Positions 33,778-41,718 of a stretch of DNA of 64,000 nt are shown in pieces. The notes beneath the pieces were generated by a model. The model searched no databases. It was not told where the DNA came from and was given only the letters and a program-made list of their open reading frames with translations. The stretch's first letter is position 1, and every line of letters begins with the position of its first letter. This DNA comes from Desulfovibrio sp. (GTDB lineage Bacteria; Desulfobacterota; Desulfovibrionia; Desulfovibrionales; Desulfovibrionaceae). The stretch spans positions 816,826-880,825 of the forward strand of contig NZ_WASP01000006.1 in assembly GCF_009712225.1 (NCBI RefSeq), read 5' to 3'. The position numbers and the translations under genes were made by a program.

Positions 33778-33838
33778 ACCCCCGCCAGAAAGGCAGGCCC
33801 CCTCTCGGTAATGCCTGCCCGCCTGACGGGGGTTTTAT
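33778..33838. terminator. Bidirectional terminator
   Basis: A long hairpin with outer arms ACCCCCG/CGGGGGT and inner arms GGCAGGC/GCCTGCC is followed by TTTTAT on the plus strand and by TGTTTTATTT on the minus strand. It lies between the convergent GlcG-like and dehydrogenase genes. Confidence 0.75.
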
Positions 33839-33878
33839 AATTGCAGATGCCTCTGACTACAAAAATGGGCAGCCGCTC

Positions 33879-34733
33879 TTACACTTCGTGTACGGCTGCG
33901 CAATCCCTGTTGCCAAGACCGGCGGCAGAGCCTCGGCCAAAGCGCGCAAAAACCATATCCAGCAGCGCCACATCCACGTTCAGGGCATGGGCCATACCAC
34001 AGCCCAGCCGCAGATCCTTGAGGGCAAGATCCAGCGTAAAACGCGGTGGAGCATATTCGCCCTCGGCCATGTTTTTTCCACGTGCGTCAAGCTGAAAGCT
34101 GTGGGCACCGGTTTCGCCCAACAGGCGCAGCAGCAGTTTTTTTTCCACCCCGGCGGCTTCGCCGATGCGCAGCCCCTCGCTCAGCACGGCCAGGTTGGCC
34201 ATGCCCACAAGGTTGCTGACCAGCTTTACCGCGCAGGCCGCCTCTACCGTACCAACATTGTTGAACACCCCAAGGAGGGGCCACACATCACCCAGCGCTG
34301 CAATGGCCTGCTGGTCGCCACCCACAAACAGCGGGGCTTCGCCACGTTCCGCATGGGCGGGTGTTTTGCCAAGGGTGCACTGAATGTAGGCAACGCCCTG
34401 TTTGCCTGCAGCCTCGGCAAGCGTAAAGGCCGTTTGCGAATCGATGGTTGAAAGCTCCACGTGCACTGTTCCGGGCTGCATGTGGGCATACAGGCCATCC
34501 GGACCAAGAGCCTTTTCCGCAAGGTGTTCCGGCAGGGCCAGGCAGGTAAAAACCACTTTGCACGAGGTCATGTCGGCCATGCTCATGGCGGCGATGCCGC
34601 TTGCACCGGCTGCCAGGGTTTTATCCCTGCCCGCAGCACTGCGGTTGTAAACGTGCACGTTTTTGCCCGCACGAATAAGATTCCGGGCCAGCGGGCCGCC
34701 CATGGCACCCACGCCGATAAAGCCAAATTCCAT
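33879..34733 (-). CDS. 3-hydroxyisobutyrate dehydrogenase-like protein
   Basis: A 284-residue beta-hydroxyacid dehydrogenase-family protein. The N-terminal Rossmann motif is GFIGVGAMGGPLARNL. The substrate loop reads VELSTIDSQTA. The catalytic Lys lies in KLVSNLVGMANL. The segment CTLGKTPAHAERG replaces the usual APVSGG block, so the substrate may differ from hydroxyisobutyrate. It begins 2 bp after the stop codon of the DUF4125 gene, inside whose end AGGAG acts as ribosome site. It is the last gene of a four-gene minus-strand operon. Confidence 0.83.
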   Translation of the reverse strand: MEFGFIGVGAMGGPLARNLIRAGKNVHVYNRSAAGRDKTLAAGASGIAAMSMADMTSCKVVFTCLALPEHLAEKALGPDGLYAHMQPGTVHVELSTIDSQTAFTLAEAAGKQGVAYIQCTLGKTPAHAERGEAPLFVGGDQQAIAALGDVWPLLGVFNNVGTVEAACAVKLVSNLVGMANLAVLSEGLRIGEAAGVEKKLLLRLLGETGAHSFQLDARGKNMAEGEYAPPRFTLDLALKDLRLGCGMAHALNVDVALLDMVFARFGRGSAAGLGNRDCAAVHEV

Positions 34734-34735
34734 GC

Positions 34736-35329
34736 CTAGTGCTCCTGCTTTTTACCCATATCTGCGGCACTGCCTGTCGCATCACCGGCGGTATTACAGG
34801 CATCAATGCCGCCCTTGCCCAGCAGGCGCATCAGATAATCGTGGCGCTCTACCACAAGGTTGCGGCCCTCGTGCTGCGCACGGCTGACCTGCACGGCGTA
34901 GAGCTCAAGGGTACGGGACGAAAGGGTCTCCAGCTCGCACCGCAGATAGCGCCGGAACATGCCCTGCCCGTTGCTTTTGATGACATGGGGGTAACGCCGC
35001 TGGGCATCCTGCAAAAAGGCCTCTTCCGCATCGGCAATCTGGTCAAGTAGAGGGCTTGTGCTCAGGGGCGGCAGCCGGTCGTCCATACGGGCATATTTTT
35101 CAACCATAAAATTGCGCCCGTGTAGCTCTGCCTGTCGCAGATCGTCCAGATATGAAACCAGCAGCGCTTCATCGTGGGCGGAATGGGACATTTTGCGCAT
35201 GGCGCGAAAGGTCTCGGGGCGTGTCTGGCAGACAGAAACGCCGCCCTCATTATTGGTGGCCAAAAACATGGCCAGCTCGCGCTCCACAATTTCTGCAAGC
35301 ACTGCCTCACGGCTCGTGTTCTCCTGCAT
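34736..35329 (-). CDS. DUF4125-family protein
   Basis: A 197-residue protein matching the DUF4125 pattern: VERELAMFLATNNEGG, CQTRPETFRAMRKMSHSA, SYLDDLRQAELHGRNFMVEKYARMD and a second similar helix-rich half with RYLRCELETLSSRTLELYA. It is soluble and predicted helical, and the function is unknown. AAGGAG precedes the ATG at 35329; the reading from 35446 is rejected. It lies in an operon after the DUF4037 and TPR genes. As far as I recall, this group of families recurs together in gut anaerobes. Confidence 0.8.
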   Translation of the reverse strand: MQENTSREAVLAEIVERELAMFLATNNEGGVSVCQTRPETFRAMRKMSHSAHDEALLVSYLDDLRQAELHGRNFMVEKYARMDDRLPPLSTSPLLDQIADAEEAFLQDAQRRYPHVIKSNGQGMFRRYLRCELETLSSRTLELYAVQVSRAQHEGRNLVVERHDYLMRLLGKGGIDACNTAGDATGSAADMGKKQEH

Positions 35330-35345
35330 TGCCAGCTCCTTCTGC

Positions 35346-36167
35346 TTAGGCTTTGGACGGGGTATCCGCCATGGCCTGAAGGCAGACCTCAAGATTCTTT
35401 TTGTAGCCTTGGGCTTCTTCGCCATTGCCCAGGCCAAGGCGATCATACATTTCTACCGCTGCCTGCAACGATTCAGCAGCCTCGCGCCACTGGCCGTCAG
35501 AGGCAAGGGCAACGCCAAGGTTGCCCAGCGAAAAGGCCGTTTCGTCGTTCTCGCCCAGCAGTTCGCGCCGCAGGGCCAGCGCCTGACGGTGCAGGGCAAT
35601 ACCCTCGTTGATCTGGCCGCGTTCTTCGCAGATGCGCCCAAGATTATTGAGACACACGCCCAGTTGGGGGACGCAGAAGCCCTGTTTTTCCCATATTTCC
35701 TTGGCCTTGCGCATAAGGGATTCGGCCCGGTCAAAATCGCGCTTGCGGTAATATGCCGCAGAAAGGCGCAACTGGGCTTCCGCCACCTGAGGCGAATCAG
35801 GCCCGCACACCTCAACGGTCAGGTGCAGCGATTCGCGGCCAATGGCCAGACTTTCTTCTACCTTGCCAATACCAAGCAGCGCGTGGGCAAGATTCTGCAT
35901 GGCTCCAAGGGTCATGGGCGCTGTTGGCCCAAGGGTGGAACGCAAAAGCTCTACACTGTCTTCCAGTGCCTTTATGGCCGCTTCTGGCCGTTGCAGCGCA
36001 AAGTTGGCGCGTCCCATGCCGTCAAGCACAAGGGCGCGGCACAGGGCGTCATCAGGGTAACGCGCGGCAAGTTTTTCAAGCGCTTCAATACAGCTTTGCG
36101 GCTGGCCCTGCTTCATCAGATCAAGCGCCGCGCGCAAATCACCCAGCCATTGGCGTTGCGATGCCAT
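35346..36167 (-). CDS. Tetratricopeptide-repeat protein
   Basis: A 273-residue soluble protein made almost wholly of TPR helical pairs from about residue 10 to 260, for example LAHALLGIGKVEESLAIG, LNNLGRICEERGQINEGIAL and LGNLGVALASDGQWREAAES. Such proteins scaffold complexes. AAAGGAG supports the ATG at 36167, rejecting a start twenty codons upstream. It lies 13 bp after the DUF4037 gene and 16 bp before the DUF4125 gene, so it may bring these two together. Confidence 0.85.
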   Translation of the reverse strand: MASQRQWLGDLRAALDLMKQGQPQSCIEALEKLAARYPDDALCRALVLDGMGRANFALQRPEAAIKALEDSVELLRSTLGPTAPMTLGAMQNLAHALLGIGKVEESLAIGRESLHLTVEVCGPDSPQVAEAQLRLSAAYYRKRDFDRAESLMRKAKEIWEKQGFCVPQLGVCLNNLGRICEERGQINEGIALHRQALALRRELLGENDETAFSLGNLGVALASDGQWREAAESLQAAVEMYDRLGLGNGEEAQGYKKNLEVCLQAMADTPSKA

Positions 36168-36180
36168 AGGGCAACTCCTT

Positions 36181-37116
36181 TCAGCCTTGCAGCATATCCA
36201 TACGCAGCAGTGCCGGTTCTTCAACATGCCGCATGATCTGCGGACCGTGTTCCCAAAGCCAGTTTCCGGGGGCCGTGCTTAAGCCCACGGCGCGCAGATG
36301 GTTGGCCGCATGGGTGCAAAAATCCTCAACAGCGGCCACAACCTGGCTGCCCTGTTCTGCCTGCATGGGTGCGAACGCCAGCGCATGCAGAACCTGCGAA
36401 ACCTGCGCCCCAAGCACCGGAAGCTCACCAGCCAGCTTGCCCGCCCACTTGTAAAAAGGCATGTAACGGCGGTTGCACAGAAAGACAAAGGAAAGCGCCG
36501 CCTCGGCAAACCGCGCCGAAGCCAGCATGGCCGCCACGGGGTCATTGCGCTGCAGACTGCGGGGCAGGTTGTACTGCCCGGTCTGCGCCATGACCATGCA
36601 GCGCGCGGCCATTTTTTTGAGCAGCACATCGCGCGGGTAGCAGCCCAGCAGAACATCGCGCCAGCGGGTGAACACACCGCCCTTATCCTCAAAAATCTCG
36701 CCGTTGGTGCAAGCCGCAAGCTGGTATTCAGGAATGGCCAGCCATTCCTGCCATGTGACCGGAGCACGATTGAGCCCCGTAAAGAATGCGTAAAAATCTT
36801 CCAGCGGCAGCGGACCCACCCTGCCCTGCCTGCGTTGCGGCGCAAGCCTGCTTTCAAAGCCCTGAAACTCGCCCGGCAGTTTGGCAAAAGCGGCCTCTAT
36901 GCGCGATTGTTCCGCCAGCAGCATCTCACGCGGCAGCCAAAGGCAAAAAGCCGGGCCAAAGTCGTGATCTCGCGACTGGGCATCGTCGCAGCCAAAGCAT
37001 TCGGACCCTTCGCCCACCAGCCCCACAGCCGCGGCATCCATGATTCCCGTAAGTTCTGCCCGCAGTATGGGCCGGCAAACCTGATAAAATTCACGGGCAA
37101 GTTTCAGACCCTGCAT
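36181..37116 (-). CDS. DUF4037 nucleotidyltransferase-like protein
   Basis: A 311-residue protein of the DUF4037 type. Residues 37-54 (GSECFGCDD...SRDHDFG) carry the GS and the paired acidic residues (Asp50, Asp52) of polymerase-beta-fold nucleotidyltransferases. The remaining 250 residues are mostly helical with many aromatics (for example CTNGEIFEDKGGVFT and RRYMPFYKWAGKLA). A substrate cannot be named. AGGAG precedes the ATG. First gene of the operon with the TPR, DUF4125 and dehydrogenase genes. Confidence 0.8.
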   Translation of the reverse strand: MQGLKLAREFYQVCRPILRAELTGIMDAAAVGLVGEGSECFGCDDAQSRDHDFGPAFCLWLPREMLLAEQSRIEAAFAKLPGEFQGFESRLAPQRRQGRVGPLPLEDFYAFFTGLNRAPVTWQEWLAIPEYQLAACTNGEIFEDKGGVFTRWRDVLLGCYPRDVLLKKMAARCMVMAQTGQYNLPRSLQRNDPVAAMLASARFAEAALSFVFLCNRRYMPFYKWAGKLAGELPVLGAQVSQVLHALAFAPMQAEQGSQVVAAVEDFCTHAANHLRAVGLSTAPGNWLWEHGPQIMRHVEEPALLRMDMLQG

Positions 37117-37269
37117 AGATTCTCCTGATCATTTGGCGCGCCGACAGGGCCAGCGCAAGGCACAGCGGCCAGCTCCGGAAGGGAGCTGGCAAAACTGGTG
37201 CAGCCCACGGCATTGCCTTCTGGTTTTATCGCGCATGATGTGGCGGGGCGGGAAACTGCGGTATCGGGG

Positions 37270-38667
37270 CTAACCGGGCTTGATGGCTTCAATTTCCTTG
37301 ACCTTGCGAAAGATGGTGCTGCGGTCCATTTGAAAATGGCGTGAAAGTTCGCTGATGGAGCCATAGCGCTGCATGCCTTTTTCAATGACGGCGGTTTCCA
37401 CTTCTTTCATGATGCTTTTGAGCGAACGGCCTTCAATGGAAGGCAGCGCGTACTGGCCCTCGCCCGATTCGCACGGTGGCAAGGGGCGAATACCCGCCAG
37501 ATCGCGTATGCCCACAAGCCCATGTTTACAGGTAACCACAAGACCTTGCACAAGATTTTCAAGCTCTCGCACATTGCCGGGCCAGGTGTGGTTTTGCAGA
37601 ACCTGCTTGGCTTCTTCTGAAAGATTCACCGACTTGCGGTATTTTTTGCCATAAAAGGTCAAAAAGCTCTGCGCCAGCGGCAGAATATCCACGCGGCGCG
37701 AGCGCAGGGGCGGAATGTTGAGCACAGCCACCTTGAGGCGATAGTACAGGTCCGAACGGAAGGTGCCCTTGGCAACCTCGCGTTCCAGCTCCTTGTTGGT
37801 GGCAGCCACAACGCGCACGTCCACCTTTTTGGGCACGGTAGCGCCCACGCGCAGCACCTCCCAGTCCTGCAGCACACGTAACAGCCGCGACTGCATGGTC
37901 ATGGGCAGCTCGCCAATTTCATCAAGAAACAGCGTGCCGGTAGATGCCGCCTCCACAAGCCCCGCTTTGCCGTGCTTGCTGGCACCGGAAAAACTGCCCG
38001 GAACATAGCCAAACAGCTCGGTTTCAATAAGATTTTCAGGGATACTGCCGCAGTCTACCTTGATAAAGGGCGCGTCGGCCCGCAAACTGTTACGGTGGAT
38101 GTGCCGCGCCACAACATCCTTGCCCACGCCGGTTTCACCCAGTAGCAACACGGTGGCGTCTGTCTCTGCAATGGCTGAAGCCTCGGCGTACAGGCGTTGC
38201 ATCACAGGGCTTTGCACCACACGGGGGTACTGGTTGCCGCTTGCGCCCTCGCTGCTGAGATTCTGAAAAGTTTCAAGCAGTTCGCGCTGGGCGGTGATTT
38301 CTTCGCGCAGTTCTGTCAGAGCCGTGATATCGCGTATGACGGTTACAACGTAGGCAACCTTGCCGGTGGAATCCTTTACGGGATGTCCATCGAGCAGCAG
38401 CGTGCGCCCGTTGTACAGGTTCTGCACGCTCGATACCTTTTGCCCGGTTTCCACAATGCGCGGATTGAGCACCACGTCAAAAATACCGTTCTGCACCATG
38501 TCCTGAATGCGGCTGCCCATCATCTTTTCGCGGGCAATACCCGTGAGCTCGGCGTGGCGCTTGTTGACCAGCGTGACAATGCCCTCGCGGTCGGTCACGC
38601 ATATGGCATCGCGAAAGGTATCGCAAAGTTGTTCTACGTATTCTGCTAGCATGTGAGGATTGTACAT
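37270..38667 (-). CDS. PAS-domain sigma-54 transcriptional activator
   Basis: A 465-residue enhancer-binding protein: a PAS sensor (residues about 8-120), an AAA+ domain (about 148-375, Walker A GETGVGKD at 177-184, Walker B TLFLDEIGE, arginine-finger region RSDLYYRL) and a C-terminal Fis-type helix-turn-helix (SISELSRHFQMDRSTIFRKVK). The sigma-54 contact loop reads GSFSGA (224-229) instead of GAFTGA. GGGAG precedes the ATG. Two -24/-12 promoters lie ahead of the downstream-numbered amidohydrolase and glycyl-radical genes, and this is the only sigma-54 activator in the window, so it probably controls both. Confidence 0.92.
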   Translation of the reverse strand: MYNPHMLAEYVEQLCDTFRDAICVTDREGIVTLVNKRHAELTGIAREKMMGSRIQDMVQNGIFDVVLNPRIVETGQKVSSVQNLYNGRTLLLDGHPVKDSTGKVAYVVTVIRDITALTELREEITAQRELLETFQNLSSEGASGNQYPRVVQSPVMQRLYAEASAIAETDATVLLLGETGVGKDVVARHIHRNSLRADAPFIKVDCGSIPENLIETELFGYVPGSFSGASKHGKAGLVEAASTGTLFLDEIGELPMTMQSRLLRVLQDWEVLRVGATVPKKVDVRVVAATNKELEREVAKGTFRSDLYYRLKVAVLNIPPLRSRRVDILPLAQSFLTFYGKKYRKSVNLSEEAKQVLQNHTWPGNVRELENLVQGLVVTCKHGLVGIRDLAGIRPLPPCESGEGQYALPSIEGRSLKSIMKEVETAVIEKGMQRYGSISELSRHFQMDRSTIFRKVKEIEAIKPG

Positions 38668-38695
38668 GCATTAACTCCCAGGGCGCAAGTGTGCC

Positions 38696-38720
38696 CCCAT
38701 GCCCGTCTTGCGGGCATGGG
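38696..38720. terminator. Hairpin between transporter and regulator genes
   Basis: CCCATGCCCG and CGGGCATGGG form a perfect 10-bp stem with a 5-base loop, 51 bp after the transporter stop codon (minus strand). No T-run follows; it may protect or process the message. Confidence 0.4.
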
Positions 38721-38770
38721 AGCAGATGAAAGGCGCTGCCGTCCGGCAAAAGCCGACAGCGTGTTCCATT

Positions 38771-40153
38771 TTAGAACCCTTCGGCGCTGGTGGCTTCAGC
38801 CATCACACCCTGAGGGGCTTGGGTAGCAGCGGTGCGGACTTCCTGGGCATTGCGACGGGCGCGGGCCATACGGCTCAGCCACAGGGTGGAGAGAGCGCTG
38901 AGCACGCCGATACCGGCAAGGTAACCGCAGAGGTACCACGGAGCGCCATCGGCATAGCCGGTGAGCATGGCGGCAACCATGGGGGTCATGCCCGAGGCAA
39001 AGATGGCGGTGAACTGATACACAAAGGAGATGCCAGAGTAGCGCACGGAAGCGTCGAAGCTTTCAGAAAACACGCTGGACATGGTGCCGAAAACTGCGGC
39101 GTGCAGGATGCCGAAGGGCAGAGCCAGGGCCAGCACCACGCACAGGTAGTTGCCAGAGAAGTTGTGCAGCACCCAGAAGGCCGGGAAGCTGGAGAGACCA
39201 AGCAGCACAGCGCACACGCCGTAGATCTTGGCCTTACCGTGCTTGTCGGCCATGTGACCCCAGAAAGGAATGAAGCACGACATGACAAGCGAAGAAATCA
39301 TAACTGCGGTAAGGGCGGCAGAGCGGCCAATGCCGTGCTGCTGCGTAAGGTAGGTGAGCGAGTACACGCCAAAGACGTTGAAAGAAACGCCGTCGATAAA
39401 ACGGGCACCCATGCAGGCCAGCATCATCTTGGGGTAGCGCTTGAAAGCGTCCAGCAGGGGAAACTTGGCTTCGGGCATCTGCTGTTTGGCTTCAGAAAAG
39501 TCCTTGGTTTCCTGCACGGTGCTACGCATGTAGCCACCAACGGCAAGCAGTACGGCAGAAAGCAGGAAGGCCACGCGCCAGCCCCAGTTAAGAAAGGCTT
39601 CGTCGGTAAGAATCACAGAGAAGAAGCCAACAATACCAGAGGCAAGCAGCAGACCAAGCGACATGCCGATCTGCGGCAGGCTGGCGTAAAAAGCGCGCTT
39701 GTCGGCAGGGGCAGATTCGTAAGACATAAGCACAGCGCCGCCCCACTCGCCGCCAAGGCCGATGCCCTGGGCAAGACGGCAGAGAATGAGCAGAATAGGC
39801 GCCCAGATGCCAATGCTGTGATAGGTGGGGATAAGACCAATGCACACCGTGGCGATGCCCATGATTTCAAGGGTCAGGATGAGCATCTTTTTACGACCAA
39901 GCTTGTCGCCGAAGTGGCCGAAAATCACGCCGCCCAAGGGACGCGCCACAAAGCCAACCGCAAAGGTGGCAAAAGCGAGCATGGTACCAATGCGCGCGTC
40001 AAAATCGGGGAAATACAGCTTGTTGAAGAAAAGCCCGGCAACAACGCCGTACAGAAAGAAGTCATACCACTCAATGACGGCGCCAATAATGGACGAGGCC
40101 ACAACGCGGCGCAGGTTCTTCTTCTGCTCGTGAGTCATTTGTTCGCTATGCAT
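38771..40153 (-). CDS. MHS-family MFS transporter
   Basis: A 460-residue major facilitator protein of the metabolite:H+ symporter branch. Typical sequences are SIIGAVIEWYDFFLYG in the first segment, FVARPLGGVIFGHFGDKLGRKK in the loop between segments 2 and 3, and GLGGEWGGAVLMS after segment 4. It probably imports a small organic anion such as a carboxylate or sulfonate. AAAGGAAAA supports the ATG at 40153. It follows the amidohydrolase-like gene by 173 bp and precedes the sigma-54 activator on the same strand. Confidence 0.87.
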   Translation of the reverse strand: MHSEQMTHEQKKNLRRVVASSIIGAVIEWYDFFLYGVVAGLFFNKLYFPDFDARIGTMLAFATFAVGFVARPLGGVIFGHFGDKLGRKKMLILTLEIMGIATVCIGLIPTYHSIGIWAPILLILCRLAQGIGLGGEWGGAVLMSYESAPADKRAFYASLPQIGMSLGLLLASGIVGFFSVILTDEAFLNWGWRVAFLLSAVLLAVGGYMRSTVQETKDFSEAKQQMPEAKFPLLDAFKRYPKMMLACMGARFIDGVSFNVFGVYSLTYLTQQHGIGRSAALTAVMISSLVMSCFIPFWGHMADKHGKAKIYGVCAVLLGLSSFPAFWVLHNFSGNYLCVVLALALPFGILHAAVFGTMSSVFSESFDASVRYSGISFVYQFTAIFASGMTPMVAAMLTGYADGAPWYLCGYLAGIGVLSALSTLWLSRMARARRNAQEVRTAATQAPQGVMAEATSAEGF

Positions 40154-40326
40154 GGTTTTCCTTTTGATCCTTTTGCCTGGATGTTCATACTGGCCTTTGC
40201 GACAAAGCGCCAGAGCCATGGGGGGAACATTCCCGTAATGCCACTTCGGCTATTTTTGCCAGGACACGAAGCCTATCTTTCGCTCCCGGTCAAAGCTCTT
40301 GATTGGGTACTATTATGCTGTAATAA

Positions 40327-41157
40327 TTACAGGTTAAGCAGGCGCGCCGCGTTGTTGTACATAACGTTTTCAAGCGTTTCAGGGGTGAAGGGCAGGCGCT
40401 TGTAGAGTTCGATCTGTTCCTGAAAGTCCATAAAGGGCGCGGCACTGGCAAAGAGCACCTTGTCGCCGATAAGGCTGTTGGCAGCCTTGATATACCCTTC
40501 GGAAAAAGGCTGTTCTTCATATTCCGCAAGGTCGATGTACACGTTGCGGTTGCGGTGCACGGTCATGATGACTTCGCTCACCCAAGGGTAACAGCCGTGG
40601 CTGATAACGATCTTGAGTTTGGGGAAGTCGGCGGCGATGCGGTCTATGTGCCGGGGGTGGGCGTCGTCCATAACAGCGCCGTCAACCAGGGTGGCCGGGC
40701 CGGTGGTGATGACGATGGGCACATCAAGCTCGCAGCATTTGGCGTAGATGGGGTAATACTTGGCGTGGCTGGCGGGTATGCGGGCAAGATACGGATCAAT
40801 GGCAGCGCCCTTCATGCCAAGCCCGATCATGCGGGTAAGCTCTGCGGTCGCGTCCATGCCCTTGTGCGGGTCAAGGCCTGCAAAACCGATAAACTTGTCG
40901 GGGTACTGGCGCATAAGCTCAAGAATGCCGGGGTTGGCAGAGCCAAGGCCATAGGTGGTTTCTGCATCGCGGCCAGTCACAACACCCTTGACCACGCCCT
41001 GCTTTTCCATGTCGGCCACGATCTTTTCAATGGGTTCCGGCTTGGCGCGGTCAGCGTATTTGAAAAGTTCAAACATGCCGCCAAAAACCTTGTTGGAGAG
41101 CATTCCCTTAACGGCGTCCGGAGTACTGGGGCGAAAACGAAAATCAATGATGTTCAT
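40327..41157 (-). CDS. Amidohydrolase-fold protein lacking most metal ligands
   Basis: A 276-residue protein of the amidohydrolase-2 (COG2159) TIM-barrel family, where members hydrolyse or decarboxylate small acids with a metal. The usual N-terminal HxH reads RFR (Arg7, Arg9). The usual PVxxHxG reads PIVITTG (Thr151). Only the later SHGCYPW His187 remains. The GSDxP strand reads ASAAP (Ala239). Three of four ligand positions are therefore changed, so it is either metal-free in catalysis or non-catalytic. The ATG at 41157 with AAAGG upstream is chosen. A -24/-12 promoter precedes it, and the MHS transporter gene follows. Confidence 0.78.
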   Translation of the reverse strand: MNIIDFRFRPSTPDAVKGMLSNKVFGGMFELFKYADRAKPEPIEKIVADMEKQGVVKGVVTGRDAETTYGLGSANPGILELMRQYPDKFIGFAGLDPHKGMDATAELTRMIGLGMKGAAIDPYLARIPASHAKYYPIYAKCCELDVPIVITTGPATLVDGAVMDDAHPRHIDRIAADFPKLKIVISHGCYPWVSEVIMTVHRNRNVYIDLAEYEEQPFSEGYIKAANSLIGDKVLFASAAPFMDFQEQIELYKRLPFTPETLENVMYNNAARLLNL

Positions 41158-41210
41158 ATGTGTGCCTTTAGGAATAAAAAATTGTGCCTCTCGGCTATGA
41201 ACCCCTAAAG

Positions 41211-41225
41211 GCAAAAAGCGTGCCT
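41211..41225 (-). promoter_or_regulatory. Sigma-54 promoter of the amidohydrolase-like gene
   Basis: On the minus strand AGGCACG-CTTT-TTGCC fits the -24/-12 consensus, with GG and GC exactly 10 bases apart. It lies 54-68 bp upstream of the start codon. Confidence 0.75.
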
Positions 41226-41504
41226 ATTGTGAAATTGAGTGCAAAAACAGTCATCTTAACACTGTTAGATACTGATATTGTTAAATAATATGTTTAATTA
41301 CAAATAGTTATATAAACAATATCTAAATTTCTTTCCCAAACTCGATTTCACAAAATGCGTAGCCCAGATTCGCTGCTAAAAATGGGCCCCTCGCGTGGTA
41401 AAAATGGTGATGGCACTCACATTTTTAATATTTAACATGATGATATTATTTATTTATTTTATTAGTAATGATAATTATTCTCCAGCGCGGCAACCAAAAT
41501 AAAA

Positions 41505-41526
41505 ATTGTTGCAAATTTGCAACAAT
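41505..41526. promoter_or_regulatory. 22-bp palindrome, copy A
   Basis: ATTGTTGCAAA-TTTGCAACAAT, a perfect 22-bp palindrome about 280 bp upstream of the amidohydrolase sigma-54 promoter. A near-identical copy lies upstream of the glycyl-radical enzyme. It is a candidate upstream activating site or Crp/Fnr-type site. Confidence 0.65.
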
Positions 41527-41586
41527 AGGAATTTTAGTAAAAACACAACTATTCATGGTAATTAAATAAATATTAAACCCCCATGC

Positions 41587-41602
41587 TGTGCAAAAAAACA
41601 CA
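41587..41602. promoter_or_regulatory. TGTG-N8-CACA box 1
   Basis: TGTG-CAAAAAAA-CACA. Its 14-base core GTGCAAAAAAACAC recurs upstream of the glycyl-radical enzyme inside the long inverted repeat at 45539. Confidence 0.45.
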
Positions 41603-41617
41603 CCCCGCCGCACACTC

Positions 41618-41633
41618 TGTGCATTTTTACACA
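41618..41633. promoter_or_regulatory. TGTG-N8-CACA box 2
   Basis: TGTG-CATTTTTA-CACA, placed 31 bp (three helical turns) from box 1 with the same arm spacing, as expected for paired activator sites. Confidence 0.45.
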
Positions 41634-41657
41634 ACCAATATTTCTCCCCCAAAAAGA

Positions 41658-41687
41658 AACGCCAGAGCAATACTACCCTGGCGTTTT
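41658..41687. terminator. Bidirectional terminator after the activase gene
   Basis: AACGCCAG and CTGGCGTT form an 8-bp stem with a 12-base loop. On the minus strand it is followed by TCTTTTT, about 33 bp after the activase stop codon; the plus strand also has a short T-run. Confidence 0.7.
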
Positions 41688-41718
41688 TCGCAATTAAAAA
41701 TATAACAAAGCATGAATG

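Noticed and set aside
38699-40405. 568-codon open reading frame on the plus strand
   Set aside because: It is antisense to the MHS transporter, has no plausible ribosome site and no family pattern; high GC at third positions produces such shadows.
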